DNA of 64,000 nt, taken from Sesamum alatum (taxonomy: Eukaryota > Streptophyta > Magnoliopsida > Lamiales > Pedaliaceae). How positions within the stretch are numbered: position 1 is the first letter of the stretch; the number at the start of each line of letters is the position of its first letter. Position numbers and translations under genes: made by a program. Below are positions 11,541 to 22,154 of this stretch, one piece after another. The stretch is from the NCBI GenBank assembly GCA_034509735.1, contig JACGWO010000013.1:16574136-16638135 (forward strand). Reading direction: 5' to 3'. The notes under the pieces are model-generated. The model did no database searches and was not told the DNA's origin. It was given only the letters and a program-made list of their open reading frames with translations.

Positions 11541-12823
11541 TGATATAGGTAATCCCGTCGATATTGCCTTGGCGCCCCCTCCGCAGTCTAATCAAGGATA
11601 ATGAGATCCTCCGTCGAGCATAACAACGTTAAACAATTGCGCTTGCTAGGAGGCAACCCGACACTTTATATGCTTTATTTTGAACTTTTAGTTTAGGATT
11701 TTACTTCCCACCTCCGCAGATTTGACGTTCATATAGGGCGTGATCACGCTCCGTCTGATGCCAAATGCAGCACCATGTTCTGAGGCCAACAAACCTCACA
11801 GCGAGATAGGGCGTGATCACGCCTTATTCTACTGTCTCTTCTGTCTGAAGCAGACGCTGACCACGACGACATTCCACTAGATGCATAGATTTTAGGGGTT
11901 GTTTAGGCGTGATCATGCCTAAAAGACGAGGCAAATCTGTTGGGGGATGTATATTCTCTTTATATTATCTATTGATTATGTTAATTTTCCTTTTTAGTTT
12001 TAATTCCCTTTTTCATTATTCTTATTTCCAAAAAAAAAATTCAAAAAAAATAATTGGCACACTAAATAAGAGGACTCGGTCAATAGACCTTGACCCCTTC
12101 TCCCACATCCCTAAGTTCTCTTTTCCCCTTCCATTGCAGCCGCCGACCTCCACCACCCGACCTCCGCCGCCGTCCGCCCGACGTACTACGATGTTGTCGC
12201 CCTTATTGTTCTCAGCGTGTCGCGTATCGCTGCTGCTTCACCCGTTGCTGCTCCGCCGCCGACCAGCCACCCGACTTTGTTGCCGCACGCCGCCGCTACT
12301 ACTGCCCACACTACCTCTGTCGTGGGTCAACCGTTCACCGGCTCCAGCACGTTCACACTGCCTTGCCGCTGCTGGCCGTCCACCTCTGCCGCCGTCTGCC
12401 ATCATTGTTCCGTCCACCAACGCGATGCCACCGCCTCCGTCGCATGCTACATCTTCTTCACGATGGCTCCCACTCGGAAAGGGGCAATCGACGACGCGCT
12501 CCACCATCTGCTCTATCTGACCCACTGTCGCTGCTGGCTAGCTCTCCGAACGAACCACCATCGCCACCTGCTCCGGGGATAGAAACTACCTTTGCCACAG
12601 CCCTGCATTCTGACGTGCCGGGACCTTCCTCGGCAGCACCACTCTGGATACTTACTGGAAATGAGGCCGATTCAGCTCTACTGCCTGTATTCCGTCCACC
12701 GCCGAGACGGACCTCATAAGTCACCTCCACTTCACATCGAAAGAACACAAGAAAAGGTACTCTGTTGTTAAAACTCGGCCACTTAACCCTGGTAAGTCTC
12801 TACATTTTCCATCGTTAGATGCG
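11541..12823 (+). other. Athila post-pol spacer with repeated palindrome
   Basis: Non-coding spacer between integrase and the Athila ORF. It contains three copies of the palindrome found in the LTRs: GGCGTGATCACGCT (11737-11750), GGCGTGATCACGCC (11810-11823) and GGCGTGATCATGCC (11906-11919). From about 12100 to 12720 it is GC- and C-rich, giving long proline/serine/arginine-rich frames on both strands with no recognisable domain. These are read as low-complexity frames, although one could be the N-terminal part of the next ORF. Confidence 0.6.
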
Positions 12824-13606
12824 TTGGGTATTCGTGCTAGTATTGATACTTTGCTCTTTAATATGAAATGGCGTGAGTTTGCCCAAATCTGTATGCCTGT
12901 GTTTGTTGAGCTAATTCGTGAATTTTATACTACTTTTGTCTTCAACAAACCAGACCCTTTTACGCTCACTGCACCTAATGTTATTCATTTTCGAATGCTT
13001 GGTAAAGATTTTAAAATGAGCATAAACGATTTCAATCTTGCTACGGGTTTTGTGCATGATGAGTATTTAGCATCACAAGAGTACCGCGAGGCTTTAGTCT
13101 ATTATGGTCCTTTTGAAGCCATCTCTGTGTGGAGAGAGTTGTCTAAAGACCCCTGGGTATATCACCCTAGTCGGTCGAGGGACGTTACTTGCGCCAATTT
13201 GAATGGATCTATATGCAACGTTTTCTTACTTTTAATTTTTCGGGTCGTCGCGCCACCGTGGGTACATGTTCTAAGGTTGAACTGTTTTTTATTTGAAGCA
13301 TGATTAATAGGGTGTATGTGAATCTCGGTGCTTGGCTTGCATCTAAATTTCAAATTGTTGCCACTTCATTTAAAGCATTTGTGCCTTGGGTCGTTGATTA
13401 CACACCTTGTTGTCAATTTGCGTGTTTTGAACTTGTCTAATCATGATTTACATTTGGCTTGCAAGGAGAAACCATTGGATGTAGCAACTTTGCACAAAAT
13501 GCACATTTTTTTATCATCACGAGGCCCGAGTGGCATGAGCTATACCGACCTTGACTCTGCAGAGCCCCCGGACCGCCATTCCCATCCACCGCCCCATCCA
13601 CCCTAG
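12824..13606 (+). pseudogene. Athila ORF1-domain protein remnant
   Basis: The frame 12824-13303 encodes FAQICMPVFVELIREFYTTF, VIHFRMLGKDFKMSINDFN and LATGFVHDEYL. I recognise this as the domain known as the Arabidopsis retrotransposon (Athila) ORF1 C-terminal domain. A related stretch continues in another frame at 13328-13606 (LHKMHIFLSSRGPSGMSY) and ends proline-rich. The protein is carried by Athila elements downstream of pol; its role is not established, and it has sometimes been compared with envelope proteins by position. The frame break and the lack of a clear start make it non-functional. Confidence 0.7.
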
Positions 13607-14693
13607 GAAGCCATTGAAGGACTACTGACCCGATTGGAGTTGTCTAATACATGGATGCACCACAAACTTGATGCGGTCTTGACTGCTTTGGGGATATCTA
13701 TACCCCCACCACCCCCCGCCTAGCCCACTTGGTCGTCACCACATATTTCAGGGATGCTCTCTATTTCTCTTTCACTTTTCATTCCCTTGTTATGTGTGGT
13801 ATTATATGCATACATTAGGGACAATGTATGTACTTGGTGTGGGGGAGGTTTGTGCATGATTTTGCATGATGGTGAATGTGGTTATGTGCTTAATATTCTT
13901 GTGGTTTTGTGTTGTTGGCATTGTTTGATATGTGTGTTGGGGAATTGATTTTTGCAGAATGAATTTTTTGAGTAAAATTGTTGCTTTAGGGACTGATTAT
14001 GTTTCATAAACACCGTAATTTATGCTTGAATTAGTTGATCTTGAAACGAAATGTGTGGATTGTCCTATAACTTGAACTAAATTCCTTGAATGTTGTTTCG
14101 TGTTGTCCCTGAAGCCAATAGGAATTTTGTGGTTTAAGTCGAGTTTAGTAGGCAAAACGACCACTAGTGGCACCAAAAAAAAATATTGTGTGTGAAGGAT
14201 ACCCCATTGATTACATTAAACGTACGACGTTCAAGAATCAACACTAAACCCCTATATGTGAGCCTTTGAGCCAAAGCACTTGCATTCAAATAGTGCGTGT
14301 ATATTTCTTTCAATTGAGGGCATCGGACTTAGTGTGTGCATTCTAAAACTTGCTTGTGTAATACATTTCGAGGCCACATTATTGCATATTGGTGTATGAA
14401 AGTGATAAGGGCACTTAGGAATAGCCAATTAACCTTGAAAAGAGCTTGCGAAAAACTCACCCTTAGAAAACTCATTTGAGTCTTGGCCTCTGTTTTCTTA
14501 GTTAAACCGTATTTTAAGCCGATTATCTCTTTCTTGGTTGTTTCCTACATAAATATTTGAACCGTTTCAAGGGGATAATATTAATATGGTTGCTTGTAAG
14601 TCAACGTGAAAATGAGCTAATGATGTGGTTCAAGTTGCATATGGGAAACATATTGCTAGACCCAAGAAAAAGAAAGAGATGAAAGGGAAGCAA

Positions 14694-14739
<46 letters not shown>

Positions 14740-15376
14740 AGGAAAAAGAAGAAACGATGAACGAGGAGAAAGAAAGAAACAGGAGGAAAGATTCAAACAG
14801 AAGAACGAAACTGAAAAATCTTGTTGGAAAGTTTGAATGCTCCAAGCATTGTAGTGAAATGGAAAGAGAAGAAAAGAGTTGGGAAATACAAGCAACTAGA
14901 TTGATATCATCCTTTTGAATTCATGAGCCACAATTTGACCTCTCTTGACACACCTTGTCCCTAGCCCCGTTACAACCGTGTTAAGACCCTTTGATTTATG
15001 CATTAATGAGCAATTTGCAGTGGTGGAGATTTGATTCACAAGCAAGCCTATGGCAATGGCACTCTAATGTCTTGATTTGAGTGTGAAAAAATTCCCTTAA
15101 ACACTTTTCGAGTGATTTGAGAGACATCCTAGTGAGGAGTGTTGAGGCTTGTTTCGTTTAAGTTTGATAAAATCAACGGGGATACGTGCTTGTTGCATTA
15201 ATGCCATTAGTGTTTATTCTCAACATTACTACCTCCTCTTAAATTGTGAACACATATTGATTAAGGGACATACTTGAATAACACGAAAGGAAATCTGGGT
15301 GTGGCTACTTGGATAATTCATGCATTTTGAATCAAGAGATGCTTGAGGACAAGCATGGTTTCTGTGTGCGGGAATT
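13607..15376 (+). other. Athila 3' internal non-coding region
   Basis: Untranslated stretch before the 3' LTR with no conserved frame. It contains a pure (AG)n tract at about 14699-14735 that produces misleading Arg/Glu and Ser/Leu frames. It ends with TGCTTGAGGACAAGCATG (about 15340-15357) and a short purine-rich stretch GTGCGGGAA just before the LTR, the likely plus-strand primer region. Confidence 0.6.
14699..14735. repeat. (AG)n microsatellite
   Basis: Uninterrupted AG dinucleotide run of about 36 bp in the 3' internal region of the Athila element. Confidence 0.9.
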
Positions 15377-16625
15377 TGATAGGGTGCATTTCATCTCTCA
15401 TATGCATACCTAATTCGAATGGTTTTTTTAAAGGTTTCCTCCACATTTATGATCGAATTATGCGGTTTTGAATGAATGATCGAAATTGACCCGTTGTGAA
15501 GAAAATGAGTCAAAAAGCCCCAAAAGGAAGCCAGAAAAGGGATCCAGTGCAAACAGTCATGAGCAGACTTGAACAACCATTAGGGCGTGATCACGCCTTA
15601 TCCAACAACTGAGTTATGCGGGAAAAGAAGAAGAAATTTGGAAAAATCTTTTTCCTTATTTCCGGAGGAAGCACGGAAGGAAAGCGGAATCTGGAAGTTT
15701 AAAAGGGGGAAAAACGCAAAGAAGACCATCTTTTGATCATTGTTTTGGAGAGGAAGAAGAGACAGAAGACATCAGCGACATCGCTTAGTTTTTCTCTCTT
15801 TCTCTCAATTCATGTTTTCGTTTAGAACATCTTGTTTTTCTATAAACATGTTTAGTAGCTAATTTTCTATTCTGATTCAAGGGAAACGTTAAGCCCAATT
15901 GTTAAGTTTTGAGATCTTGAACTTATCTGATTTCGTCAAGTATTTCTCGTCTTGATTTACTGTGAATGGAATGATTATTATTGATAGATCTGATAATTCG
16001 ATTCGATATTAATTATTCTACTGCTATCTATGAGTTCAGTTATCCATAATTGTCATGAATGAATGGTATGAGTAGTGAGCAAGTTTATTATGTGCTTTGC
16101 ATGATCTATTTGTGGGGACGAGAAAACTAGGTTAGATAATTGCAGCTATCTCGATTATTTGATATAGATTCAACTATTTTCATTGATGCAAATGTTATTA
16201 TTGATGTGATATGGAACGTTATCGTGCCCAGTCTTGATATAATAAGTTTGGATTTAGATGCTTGAGTCAAATTAACTACAATAGAAAAATGGGAATTCGT
16301 TACGGCTATCCTAATGAATTTCAAAGTTGAATGCTTGGTTGTGAAATTAACCCTTAGTGACCTATGATAAACATAACGATTGGGTGAGACGAACCCCTTG
16401 AATTGGACTTTTCATCTATCAATCTTATCTCAGTTATTTACTCTTGCTTTTTAATTTAGTTCTAATTAATTCATAGTTAGTACTAAATTCATACTCCCCC
16501 CCCCTTTTTGGTTACTACAACTCGATCGAGAAATTAATCCATAGTTCCCTAGGGATTCGACCTGGTTTCATGACTACTACAGTTTAGAATCAGTCTTTAT
16601 ATTTGACGGCTTCAACAACCGATCA
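15377..16625 (+). repeat. Athila 3' LTR
   Basis: 1249 bp, TGATAGGG...CAACCGATCA, the near-copy of 4961-6204. It holds the palindrome GGCGTGATCACGCC at 15584-15597. The sequence after it (AGAAGGAGGGCTTAGGTGCC) resumes the host element: the same G-rich repeat style occurs left of the 5' LTR (GCAGGGCTTAGGTGTCTCC). Confidence 0.9.
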
Positions 16626-17300
16626 AGAAGGAGGGCTTAGGTGCCTGCACGAGACAAAAGCTTAAACGTCCCCCGAGAAGCACCTAGATACTTGCCCGAA
16701 GGAGGACTTAGATATCTCCCCGGAGGAGGGCTTATGTGCCTATGTGGAAGACAAAGCTTTATCTTTAGAGCATGCCTGTTGTGGAGCAGGGCTTAATACA
16801 TGTCTTCTTGCCAAGATCAAAAAATATAATTGTTGATATCTGCATTGAGAATTCTCTCCAAGAAGTATAGTTACTTGTGAAAGCAATATTTTGCAAAAGA
16901 ATGATTTTATCTATTTGACAGTATCTTGTCTTGAGGGGTCTTGCTCAGAGGCAGGATTTATTTTTAACAAGGTTCCTGCTTGGGGAGGCAGGAAAATGCC
17001 CTTCCGAGGGGTCCTACCCGGAGGCAGGATTTATGCTTGACGAGGCTCCTGCGGGGAAATGTCATTCCGAGGGGTCCTACCTCGGGCAGGACTTATGCTT
17101 TGGGGGGCTCCTGCCGGGAGGCAGAAAAAATATCTCTGAGAAGGCTCTTGTCTGGGGCAGGACTTATTGTGCCTCCATGGAGGTGGGGTTATTCCTCGAG
17201 AGCTACATGGAGCAAGGTCTCGTCCTCCTGTTCATTACATTTTCACCAAAGACTGCATTCTTATACTCCGTAGCCTCCTCTAAGTTAATGATATTTTTGG
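16626..17300. repeat. degenerate G-rich tandem repeats in the gag-only element
   Basis: Two repeat styles. From 16626 to about 16745 (and left of the Athila insertion, 4890-4960) a short motif of the type GGAGGGCTTAGGTGCCT recurs every 30-40 bp. From 16933 to about 17170 longer units beginning GAGGGGTCCTACC start at 16933, 17006 and 17069, with a weaker one near 17138; each contains GGCAGGAYTTATGCTT and GGCTCCTGC. They look like the non-coding linker between gag and the 3' LTR of the host element. Confidence 0.7.
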
Positions 17301-17516
17301 GTTCGGGCTAGGTGATTGTCAAAAATTGAGGACGGACTTCTTTGCTAAGGACTTGAAAAAATTCCCATCTTGCAATCCCTGCGTAAAAGCATAGGTTAAT
17401 ACCTCAGAGGTAGCAGAAAGAGACCTCTAGGGCCACTGAGTTAAAAAGTTGGAAAATACTCCCTCAATGATTCCCCTTCCTTTTGTTCTACTGAAAAAAA
17501 GGCTCATGGTTGTCTT

Positions 17517-18440
17517 CTAGTGTTTGTTTACTATTGGCAAATTGATGCAGAAAGAAGAGTGAAATTCTTCGAATGATCGGATTGATTCTGAGTAATTGAT
17601 TGAACATTGCTGGGTCGCGCAGGTAAAAGTGGTGACGAACACGCGACATTTAATTCCGTCTATGTATCTGTGCCAGAGAGTTGCATTTTTGAACTGGGTC
17701 AGTAGTTCCATCATATTCCGCTATGGCCGGTGTTTGGCAGTTGGGAAGGAGGTCGTCTGCCATGACCTCATTGCTGAAAGGGATACCTCCTTGTTCGTCG
17801 AGCGGGACTCCTATTACCCGTGTTGGACATCCTTCAATCTTTTTTGCAAACGCAATTGAGCCTCCCAATGAGGGGGAGCTTCATTTCGCGCTGGGAAGGA
17901 GGAGTTAGATCCCCTTTGGGGATCACGGTAGGCCTACGTAAGGGAGGAACCTCCTCGCCTTCTTTTGGGCCCTCTGCCACCAGGGGGCGCCCTGAGGCAT
18001 CGGGGCCATAGTCGCCAAAGGGGCAGTAGTTACCGTAGCCAACTGTGTCCATATAGCGGATGTGATCATCTGTTGAATGGTAGTCAACAACACTAGGGAC
18101 AACCCCTCGGAATAATTGTCTAGGGGAGGTGCTATCGCGTGAGAGACTTGACAGTGGATCAGGGGGGCCTCGAAAGGGGGTGCCTCGGCAACCAGAGGGG
18201 CTACTAGAGGTATGAGCCATGGCCATCAAAGGTTGTAGAGGTTATTGCAGTCAGTTGCGTCCGTATGGTGGAAGTAATCATTTGTTGGATAGTTGCCAAC
18301 AATCCGGGGGACAACCTATCCAAAGAGGTGTCCAAAGAGGTGTTGTCGCATGGAGGGTCCGACAGCAGTTCGGAGGGACCAGAATGTCTGTTCCCAGCAT
18401 GCCCAAGGGTCTCTATCGGGGGTTTTCATTGTCCTCACAT
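17517..18440 (-). pseudogene. Ty3-type gag remnant, broken
   Basis: Reverse-strand frames together give a Ty3 gag: a Pro/Ser-rich N-terminal part (17834-18229), then GIPFSNEVMADDLLPNC and AIAEYDGTTDP (17650-17868), then IDGIKCRVFVTTFTCATQQC and SIRSFEEFHSSF (17517-17714). The three segments lie in different frames and a segment between them is lost, so it is a pseudogene. It is the only coding remnant of the minus-strand element, and nothing resembling pol follows before the left LTR. Confidence 0.75.
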
Positions 18441-18452
18441 CTTAGCTCGGTG

Positions 18453-18470
18453 CTTTCATAGACGACACCA
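18453..18470 (-). other. primer-binding-site-like sequence of the gag-only element
   Basis: On the minus strand TGGTGTCGTCTATGAAAG lies 5 bases after the LTR end. It resembles the TGGCGCCGTCTGTGGGAA-type primer site common after Ty3 LTRs in plants, and the one at 62896-62911 in this window. Several bases have mutated. I do not assign the primer tRNA. Confidence 0.55.
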
Positions 18471-18475
18471 ATTGA

Positions 18476-19250
18476 TGTGAGCAAAAAGAGCTCACTCAAA
18501 GTTGTCTTCTTTGACTTGAACGAGTGGCTTGAGTTTCTGCAAATCGGGAAAGAAGACCTGCAAAACAAGCGTTAGTACTCCAACGCTCAGGTCAGTAAGC
18601 AGTTGAAATGAAAATAAACTTGAATATAATATGAAAATAAGAATAATATGAAAGCAATGAACATCAAGTGTGCTAAGTGTAGTTCAGAGAGAGATTCGAG
18701 AGCTTAGAGTGTGTGAATGCATTATTGAGCTCGAGAGGACAGAAAATTCGTTCCCCCATACTAAGCCAAGGGGGTTGGTATTTTATAGAGGAGTTTTCTT
18801 GAGCAGGAAAGGACTCTTCGTGGCCTTAGAATCTCAGAGGATCAAGTTACCGACCTCCTAAAGTCCAGTAAGACAAGGCCTCCTAAAAACGTTGGAGGTA
18901 ATTGGCAGGAATATTGCATGGATAAGGCTAATGCGGAGGACTCTATCCGGACTTCTTAGCGGGTCGGGCATCCATTTATGGGCCTTCCGTCAGGGGGGCT
19001 AGCTAGGCCTGTCTTGACTTCTTCGGGGGGCCTAATTCGATCCTCCCTTCAGCCTGGTCTTGAGTTTCCTGATCTAGTCCTTTCCTGGGCCTGGTCTTGA
19101 CTACTTTCGGGGGGGGAGGGGGGCTAATTCGGTCCTTCCTTGGGCCTAGGGGCACAAATTGGGTCCCTTTAGGGGGTACGTTTTGAAGCCTTGCTTTCTT
19201 TTTGAGCTCGTGCGATCTATTTCTTTGTTTTGGATCATTTAGGCCTCTTT
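18476..19250 (-). repeat. 5' LTR of the gag-only Ty3 element
   Basis: Direct repeat of 4109-4874. Its outer end (right side) runs straight into the second copy of the LTR-like repeat at 19252, and the last few bases present in the left copy (TGCCA) are missing here. Its inner edge is marked by the primer-site-like sequence at 18453-18470. Confidence 0.65.
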
Positions 19251-19251
19251 G

Positions 19252-19630
19252 AGTTGGTGCTGCAGCATGCTAATCAACACATAAAATATCCGGGCTCATA
19301 GGCAACCTGGCCCAGCAACATATTGTTGGGTAAGTCATTAAACTTGGGCTCAGGAGAAAATGAAGCAAGGCCCAGAAAAGCCCACCAAAAGTTGAATAGC
19401 CCTAGATGATCGACACGTGGCAAGATATGGAAGGCTCCAAACGTGTCTATGGGATTAGCCAAATTCTATAAATACTCTAACCACTATTCAGTCGTTGGTA
19501 TGTAATCGTGATGTTGTTTTGCTACTCTCCTCATATTAGACCCATTGTTAATTTGAGCATCAAAGTATCCCCACCAGGATACCCAACTATCTCACTTCCT
19601 TAAATATTTACAATATCCAAACATTTGGCC
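19252..19630 (+). repeat. LTR-like direct repeat, right copy
   Basis: Diverged copy of 1088-1500 in the same orientation. Shared blocks include GGCAACCTGGCCCAGCAACA, GGGTAAGTCATTAAACTTG, GACACGTGGCAAGAT and CTATAAATACTC (TATA-like). It abuts the Ty3 LTR on its left with no spacer. Beyond about 19640 similarity fades and the kinase upstream region begins. Confidence 0.5.
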
Positions 19631-19639
19631 CTACTCATG

Positions 19640-20206
19640 GAGCTAGACCTCATCTCACGTCAGCAACTATTTTATGCTGAACAACCTTGATAACATCGTC
19701 CGGTAATCGGCTCTCTCGTCTTTTCTTTAGGTCTCTATCTTCTGTATGCGCATTACCATTGGATAGACACTCAGAATTTATAATTCTAACATCATGATCA
19801 TGACATTGTGTCTGAGTTTGTTCAAATAACAATGCGAATCGATGGATTTTCATTACAATCTCCGCCCCAATTCTGTCTGTCGTCCCATAACCAACACTCC
19901 ACTCTCAAAATTAAGCCACTACGTACTACTTACTACTCATGTATAAGATTGATTCATTGCCTGATCCTATCTCACTCCCAATCAACCCAACCTTTCCCAC
20001 TTTTGATGCTGTTGTAGTTCAACCAAAAATATACACAAGATGAATGAAACTGCCAATGGGACCATCCCTGACAAGAAGACCATCTCATTGGCTCCCCCCT
20101 CACCCCACACCATTCCAGCTCCAAACAGCGGAGGAAGGCGGCCGCCACCACCACCACCGCCGCCAAGTCTCGAGGCTTCTGCAGGCGGTTCAGCGACTGC
20201 ATCGTT
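19640..20206 (+). other. upstream region of the kinase gene
   Basis: No repeat boundary seen. From 20070 to 20206 one frame is open (CCACCACCACC-rich, encoding Thr/Ala/Arg-rich sequence) and continues into the kinase exon, but it has no ATG. ATGs at 20040 and 20044 are in other frames. Either translation starts at 20207 or an upstream frameshift separates the original start. Confidence 0.5.
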
Positions 20207-20326
20207 ATGGGGACCGGCTTCCCACACCATGTCGATCAACAGCAACACGCAGCAGAAAAACTCGACCAACTTGTGCAACAGGTTTGACATTTCATGATAC
20301 GTCTATTCATACCTTAATTTCTCATA

Positions 20327-20327
20327 C

Positions 20328-20365
<38 letters not shown>

Positions 20366-20366
20366 T
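20327..20366. repeat. (AT)n(AG)n microsatellite
   Basis: Compound dinucleotide run in the first intron of the kinase gene. Confidence 0.9.
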
Positions 20367-21454
20367 ACTGAGAATGTTTTCTGTGCTTGTAAGGTGGAAG
20401 AAATAGAGAAGGCACTCCAGAAGCAGAAAGAAATGAAAGATATGTACAAGACGAGGCTGGAAAAAACACAAGTGTTCCTCAAAAACTGTCTCCAAGTGGC
20501 ACAAGACAATGGTTTCTTGGAACTCATGATACTCAACAAGGATAAATTAGATCAAGACTACTTCTCTCTTTCTCCCACCATCACTACTCTCACTCCTCAA
20601 TTCCCATCTCCACCACCCCAATTTCATCATCCTCATCTTGATCCCATCATACGTCAAGCCAAGATCAACGGATGGTATATCCACCCTCAAGAGATTGAAA
20701 TACTCCATCTATCAGCTCAAGGCAGCACGGCAGACATATACAAGGGGAAATGGCGAGGGCTCGACGTTGCAGTTAAGTGCATGTACCCCGATTTCTTTCG
20801 ATCAAACGAGCACGGAGCCAGCTTCTTCGCACAAGAAGTGGAGACTCTATCGCGGCAGCGCCATCCCTTCGTGCTGCAGTTGATAGGAGCCAGTCTTGAT
20901 CCTCCTGAAAAAATTGCTGGATTGTCACACAATTCTTAAGCACCAACTTGAAAGATTGGCTGCATGGCCCTGGAAAAAGACACAAGGAAAGAACAATTCC
21001 TCTTCCACCACTCGAGGAAAGAATTTCAAAGGCACTGGAAATTTCACAGGCAATGCAGTATCTTCACGAGAGCAATCCCAAGATTCTCCACCGTGATCTC
21101 AAGCCAAGCAACGTTTTCTTGGACGATGCTTTGCACGTCAGAGTAGCCGATTTCGGGCACGCCCGCTACTTGATCGACGGAGAGAAAGCACTGACAGGAG
21201 AAACTGGTACGTATGCATTCGTTCTTGGAAATATATATAGATTTCGAAAGATTGAATGATCATTTTTTCAGTACGTTTGTTTACATGGGCCTGAGGTGAT
21301 ACAGTGTGGTCCTTATGATGAAAAATGTGATGTTTATAGCTTTGGTGTCATGTTGAATGAGCTAATCAGCGGCGAATACCCTTACATTGACACAGATTAT
21401 GGTCCGTCCAAGGTGTGTAATAAAATCTGATTGGTTTCGACGTTTTCTTTAATA

Positions 21455-21874
21455 GGATTAAGTGCATTTTTGTTCCTGGGATTTTAGTTATTGGACGTTT
21501 TAATTCTTTAATTTTATAGGGTTGCATTTTGTATTTATATTTTTTTAATTTTCATAATTTTCAGTTTGTTTGTTCGCTACTATTTCACTTTCACTGACGA
21601 GAAAAGTGAACTCTAGCGAAAAATGGCTAAAATTGTGAAAATTAAAAAGACGCAGGTCTAAAATGCTATCCTAAAAAGTTGAAGAACAAAAATGCTATCA
21701 CGAAATGAGTCAATAGACACACGTATTTTTTTCGGCGAGAAGAGTGAACTTTGACAAAATAATGACTAGAATTATGAAAAATTAAAAAGATACAGGACCA
21801 AAATACTAAATTAAAAAATTGAATGACAAAAATAACAAATGGTAATAAATTATGACCAAAAATACGTTTAACCC
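21455..21874. mobile_element. foldback MITE in a kinase intron
   Basis: Left end GGATTAAGTGCATTTTTGTTCC and right end GACCAAAAATACGTTTAACCC are inverted copies, and the arms extend inwards with TTAATTTTCATAATTTTC and its partner near 21775-21790. The flanks TTCTTTAATA and TTCTGTAGTA agree at 8 of 10 positions, a decayed Mutator-type duplication. Size 420 bp, non-coding. Confidence 0.6.
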
Positions 21875-22154
21875 TTCTGTAGTACATGCATGCACGAAAT
21901 ATCGAAAAGAAAGTCAATTAAATTTGTTTCTTGTGTGTATATATATACATGATGTAAACAGATAGCCCTGGAAGTAGCAGAAAATGGACTGAGGCCAACA
22001 ATTGCAGAAGCGGATGAGCAAATGGAAGGTCTAATTCAACTTATAAAACAGTCATGGCATCATGAACCTGCAGCTAGACCCAATTTCAGCGAAATTACCT
22101 CCACTTTGAGAGCTATTGAGAACACCTTAAAAGACTGCGCGGAGTAGCGTAGTG

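Larger units (their letters stand above)
4961..16625 (+). mobile_element. Athila-type Ty3/gypsy LTR retrotransposon, defective
   Basis: An 11.7 kb element with LTRs 4961-6204 and 15377-16625 (TGATAGGG...CGATCA), a tRNA-Asp primer site just inside the 5' LTR, then gag, protease, RT-RNase H, integrase and a downstream Athila-domain ORF in the order typical of the Athila lineage. Family signs are the DLGAS protease motif, FMDD in RT, HKAYWA after the integrase core, and the Athila ORF after pol. Every coding part is interrupted by stops or frameshifts and the LTRs differ at many sites, so the copy is old and inactive. It is inserted in the internal repeat region of the minus-strand gag-only element. 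The flanks GGAAA (4956-4960) and AGAAG (16626-16630) do not form a convincing 5 bp duplication. Confidence 0.9.
4109..19250 (-). mobile_element. gag-only Ty3 element, split by Athila insertion
   Basis: Two long direct repeats, 4109-4874 and 18476-19250, start with the same TGTGAGCAAAAAGAGCTC and are alignable over about 770 bp, so they are read as LTRs. Just left of the right copy, the reverse strand carries a primer-site-like TGGTGTCGTCTATGAAAG (18453-18470), which fixes the orientation as minus. Inside lie a broken gag (17517-18440) and a degenerate tandem-repeat region (16626-17300). No protease, RT or integrase is seen. The Athila copy at 4961-16625 accounts for most of the length; without it the element is about 3.5 kb. 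It is either a deletion derivative or a naturally non-autonomous gag-only element. No target duplication is readable. Confidence 0.65.
20207..22147 (+). pseudogene. Raf/tyrosine-kinase-like Ser/Thr protein kinase, frameshifted
   Basis: Likely exons 20207-20281, 20394-21210, 21272-21412 and 21962-22147. The N-terminal part is a coiled coil (AEKLDQLVQQ joined to VEEIEKALQKQKEMKDMY). The kinase domain shows a Gly-poor loop (QGSTADIYKGKW), VAVK, HRDLKPSN, DFG, and a C-lobe with CDVYSFGVMLNELISGEYPY. The type matches plant Raf-like/TKL kinases. Two breaks are visible. Near 20908-20915 the run GAAAAAATTGC is out of frame with the following CWIVTQFLSTNLKDW. Near 21288 one base is missing in the activation-segment YM(A/G)PE motif. 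Intron 3 holds a foldback MITE. With intact flanking exons, it is a recent pseudogene or has sequence errors. Start site uncertain. Confidence 0.75.

Noticed and set aside
12090..12748. Long overlapping frames on both strands rich in Pro, Ser, Ala and Arg
   Set aside because: They come from C-rich low-complexity DNA inside the Athila post-pol spacer; no domain, and frames are open on both strands as expected for such composition.
14625..14918. Glu/Arg-rich frame and its Ser/Phe/Leu-rich complement
   Set aside because: Produced by the (AG)n tract in the Athila 3' region.
4956..16630. Target duplication of the Athila element
   Set aside because: GGAAA and AGAAG agree at only 3 of 5 positions, so no duplication is claimed.
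16933..17170. Regularly spaced repeats that could suggest a CRISPR array
   Set aside because: Units are degenerate, contiguous and variable in length, in plant DNA inside a retroelement; there are no spacers of constant length.
20040..20297. Frame from ATG 20040 as the start of the kinase
   Set aside because: Splicing this frame to the next exon gives a stop within four codons; the exon join only works in the frame of ATG 20207.
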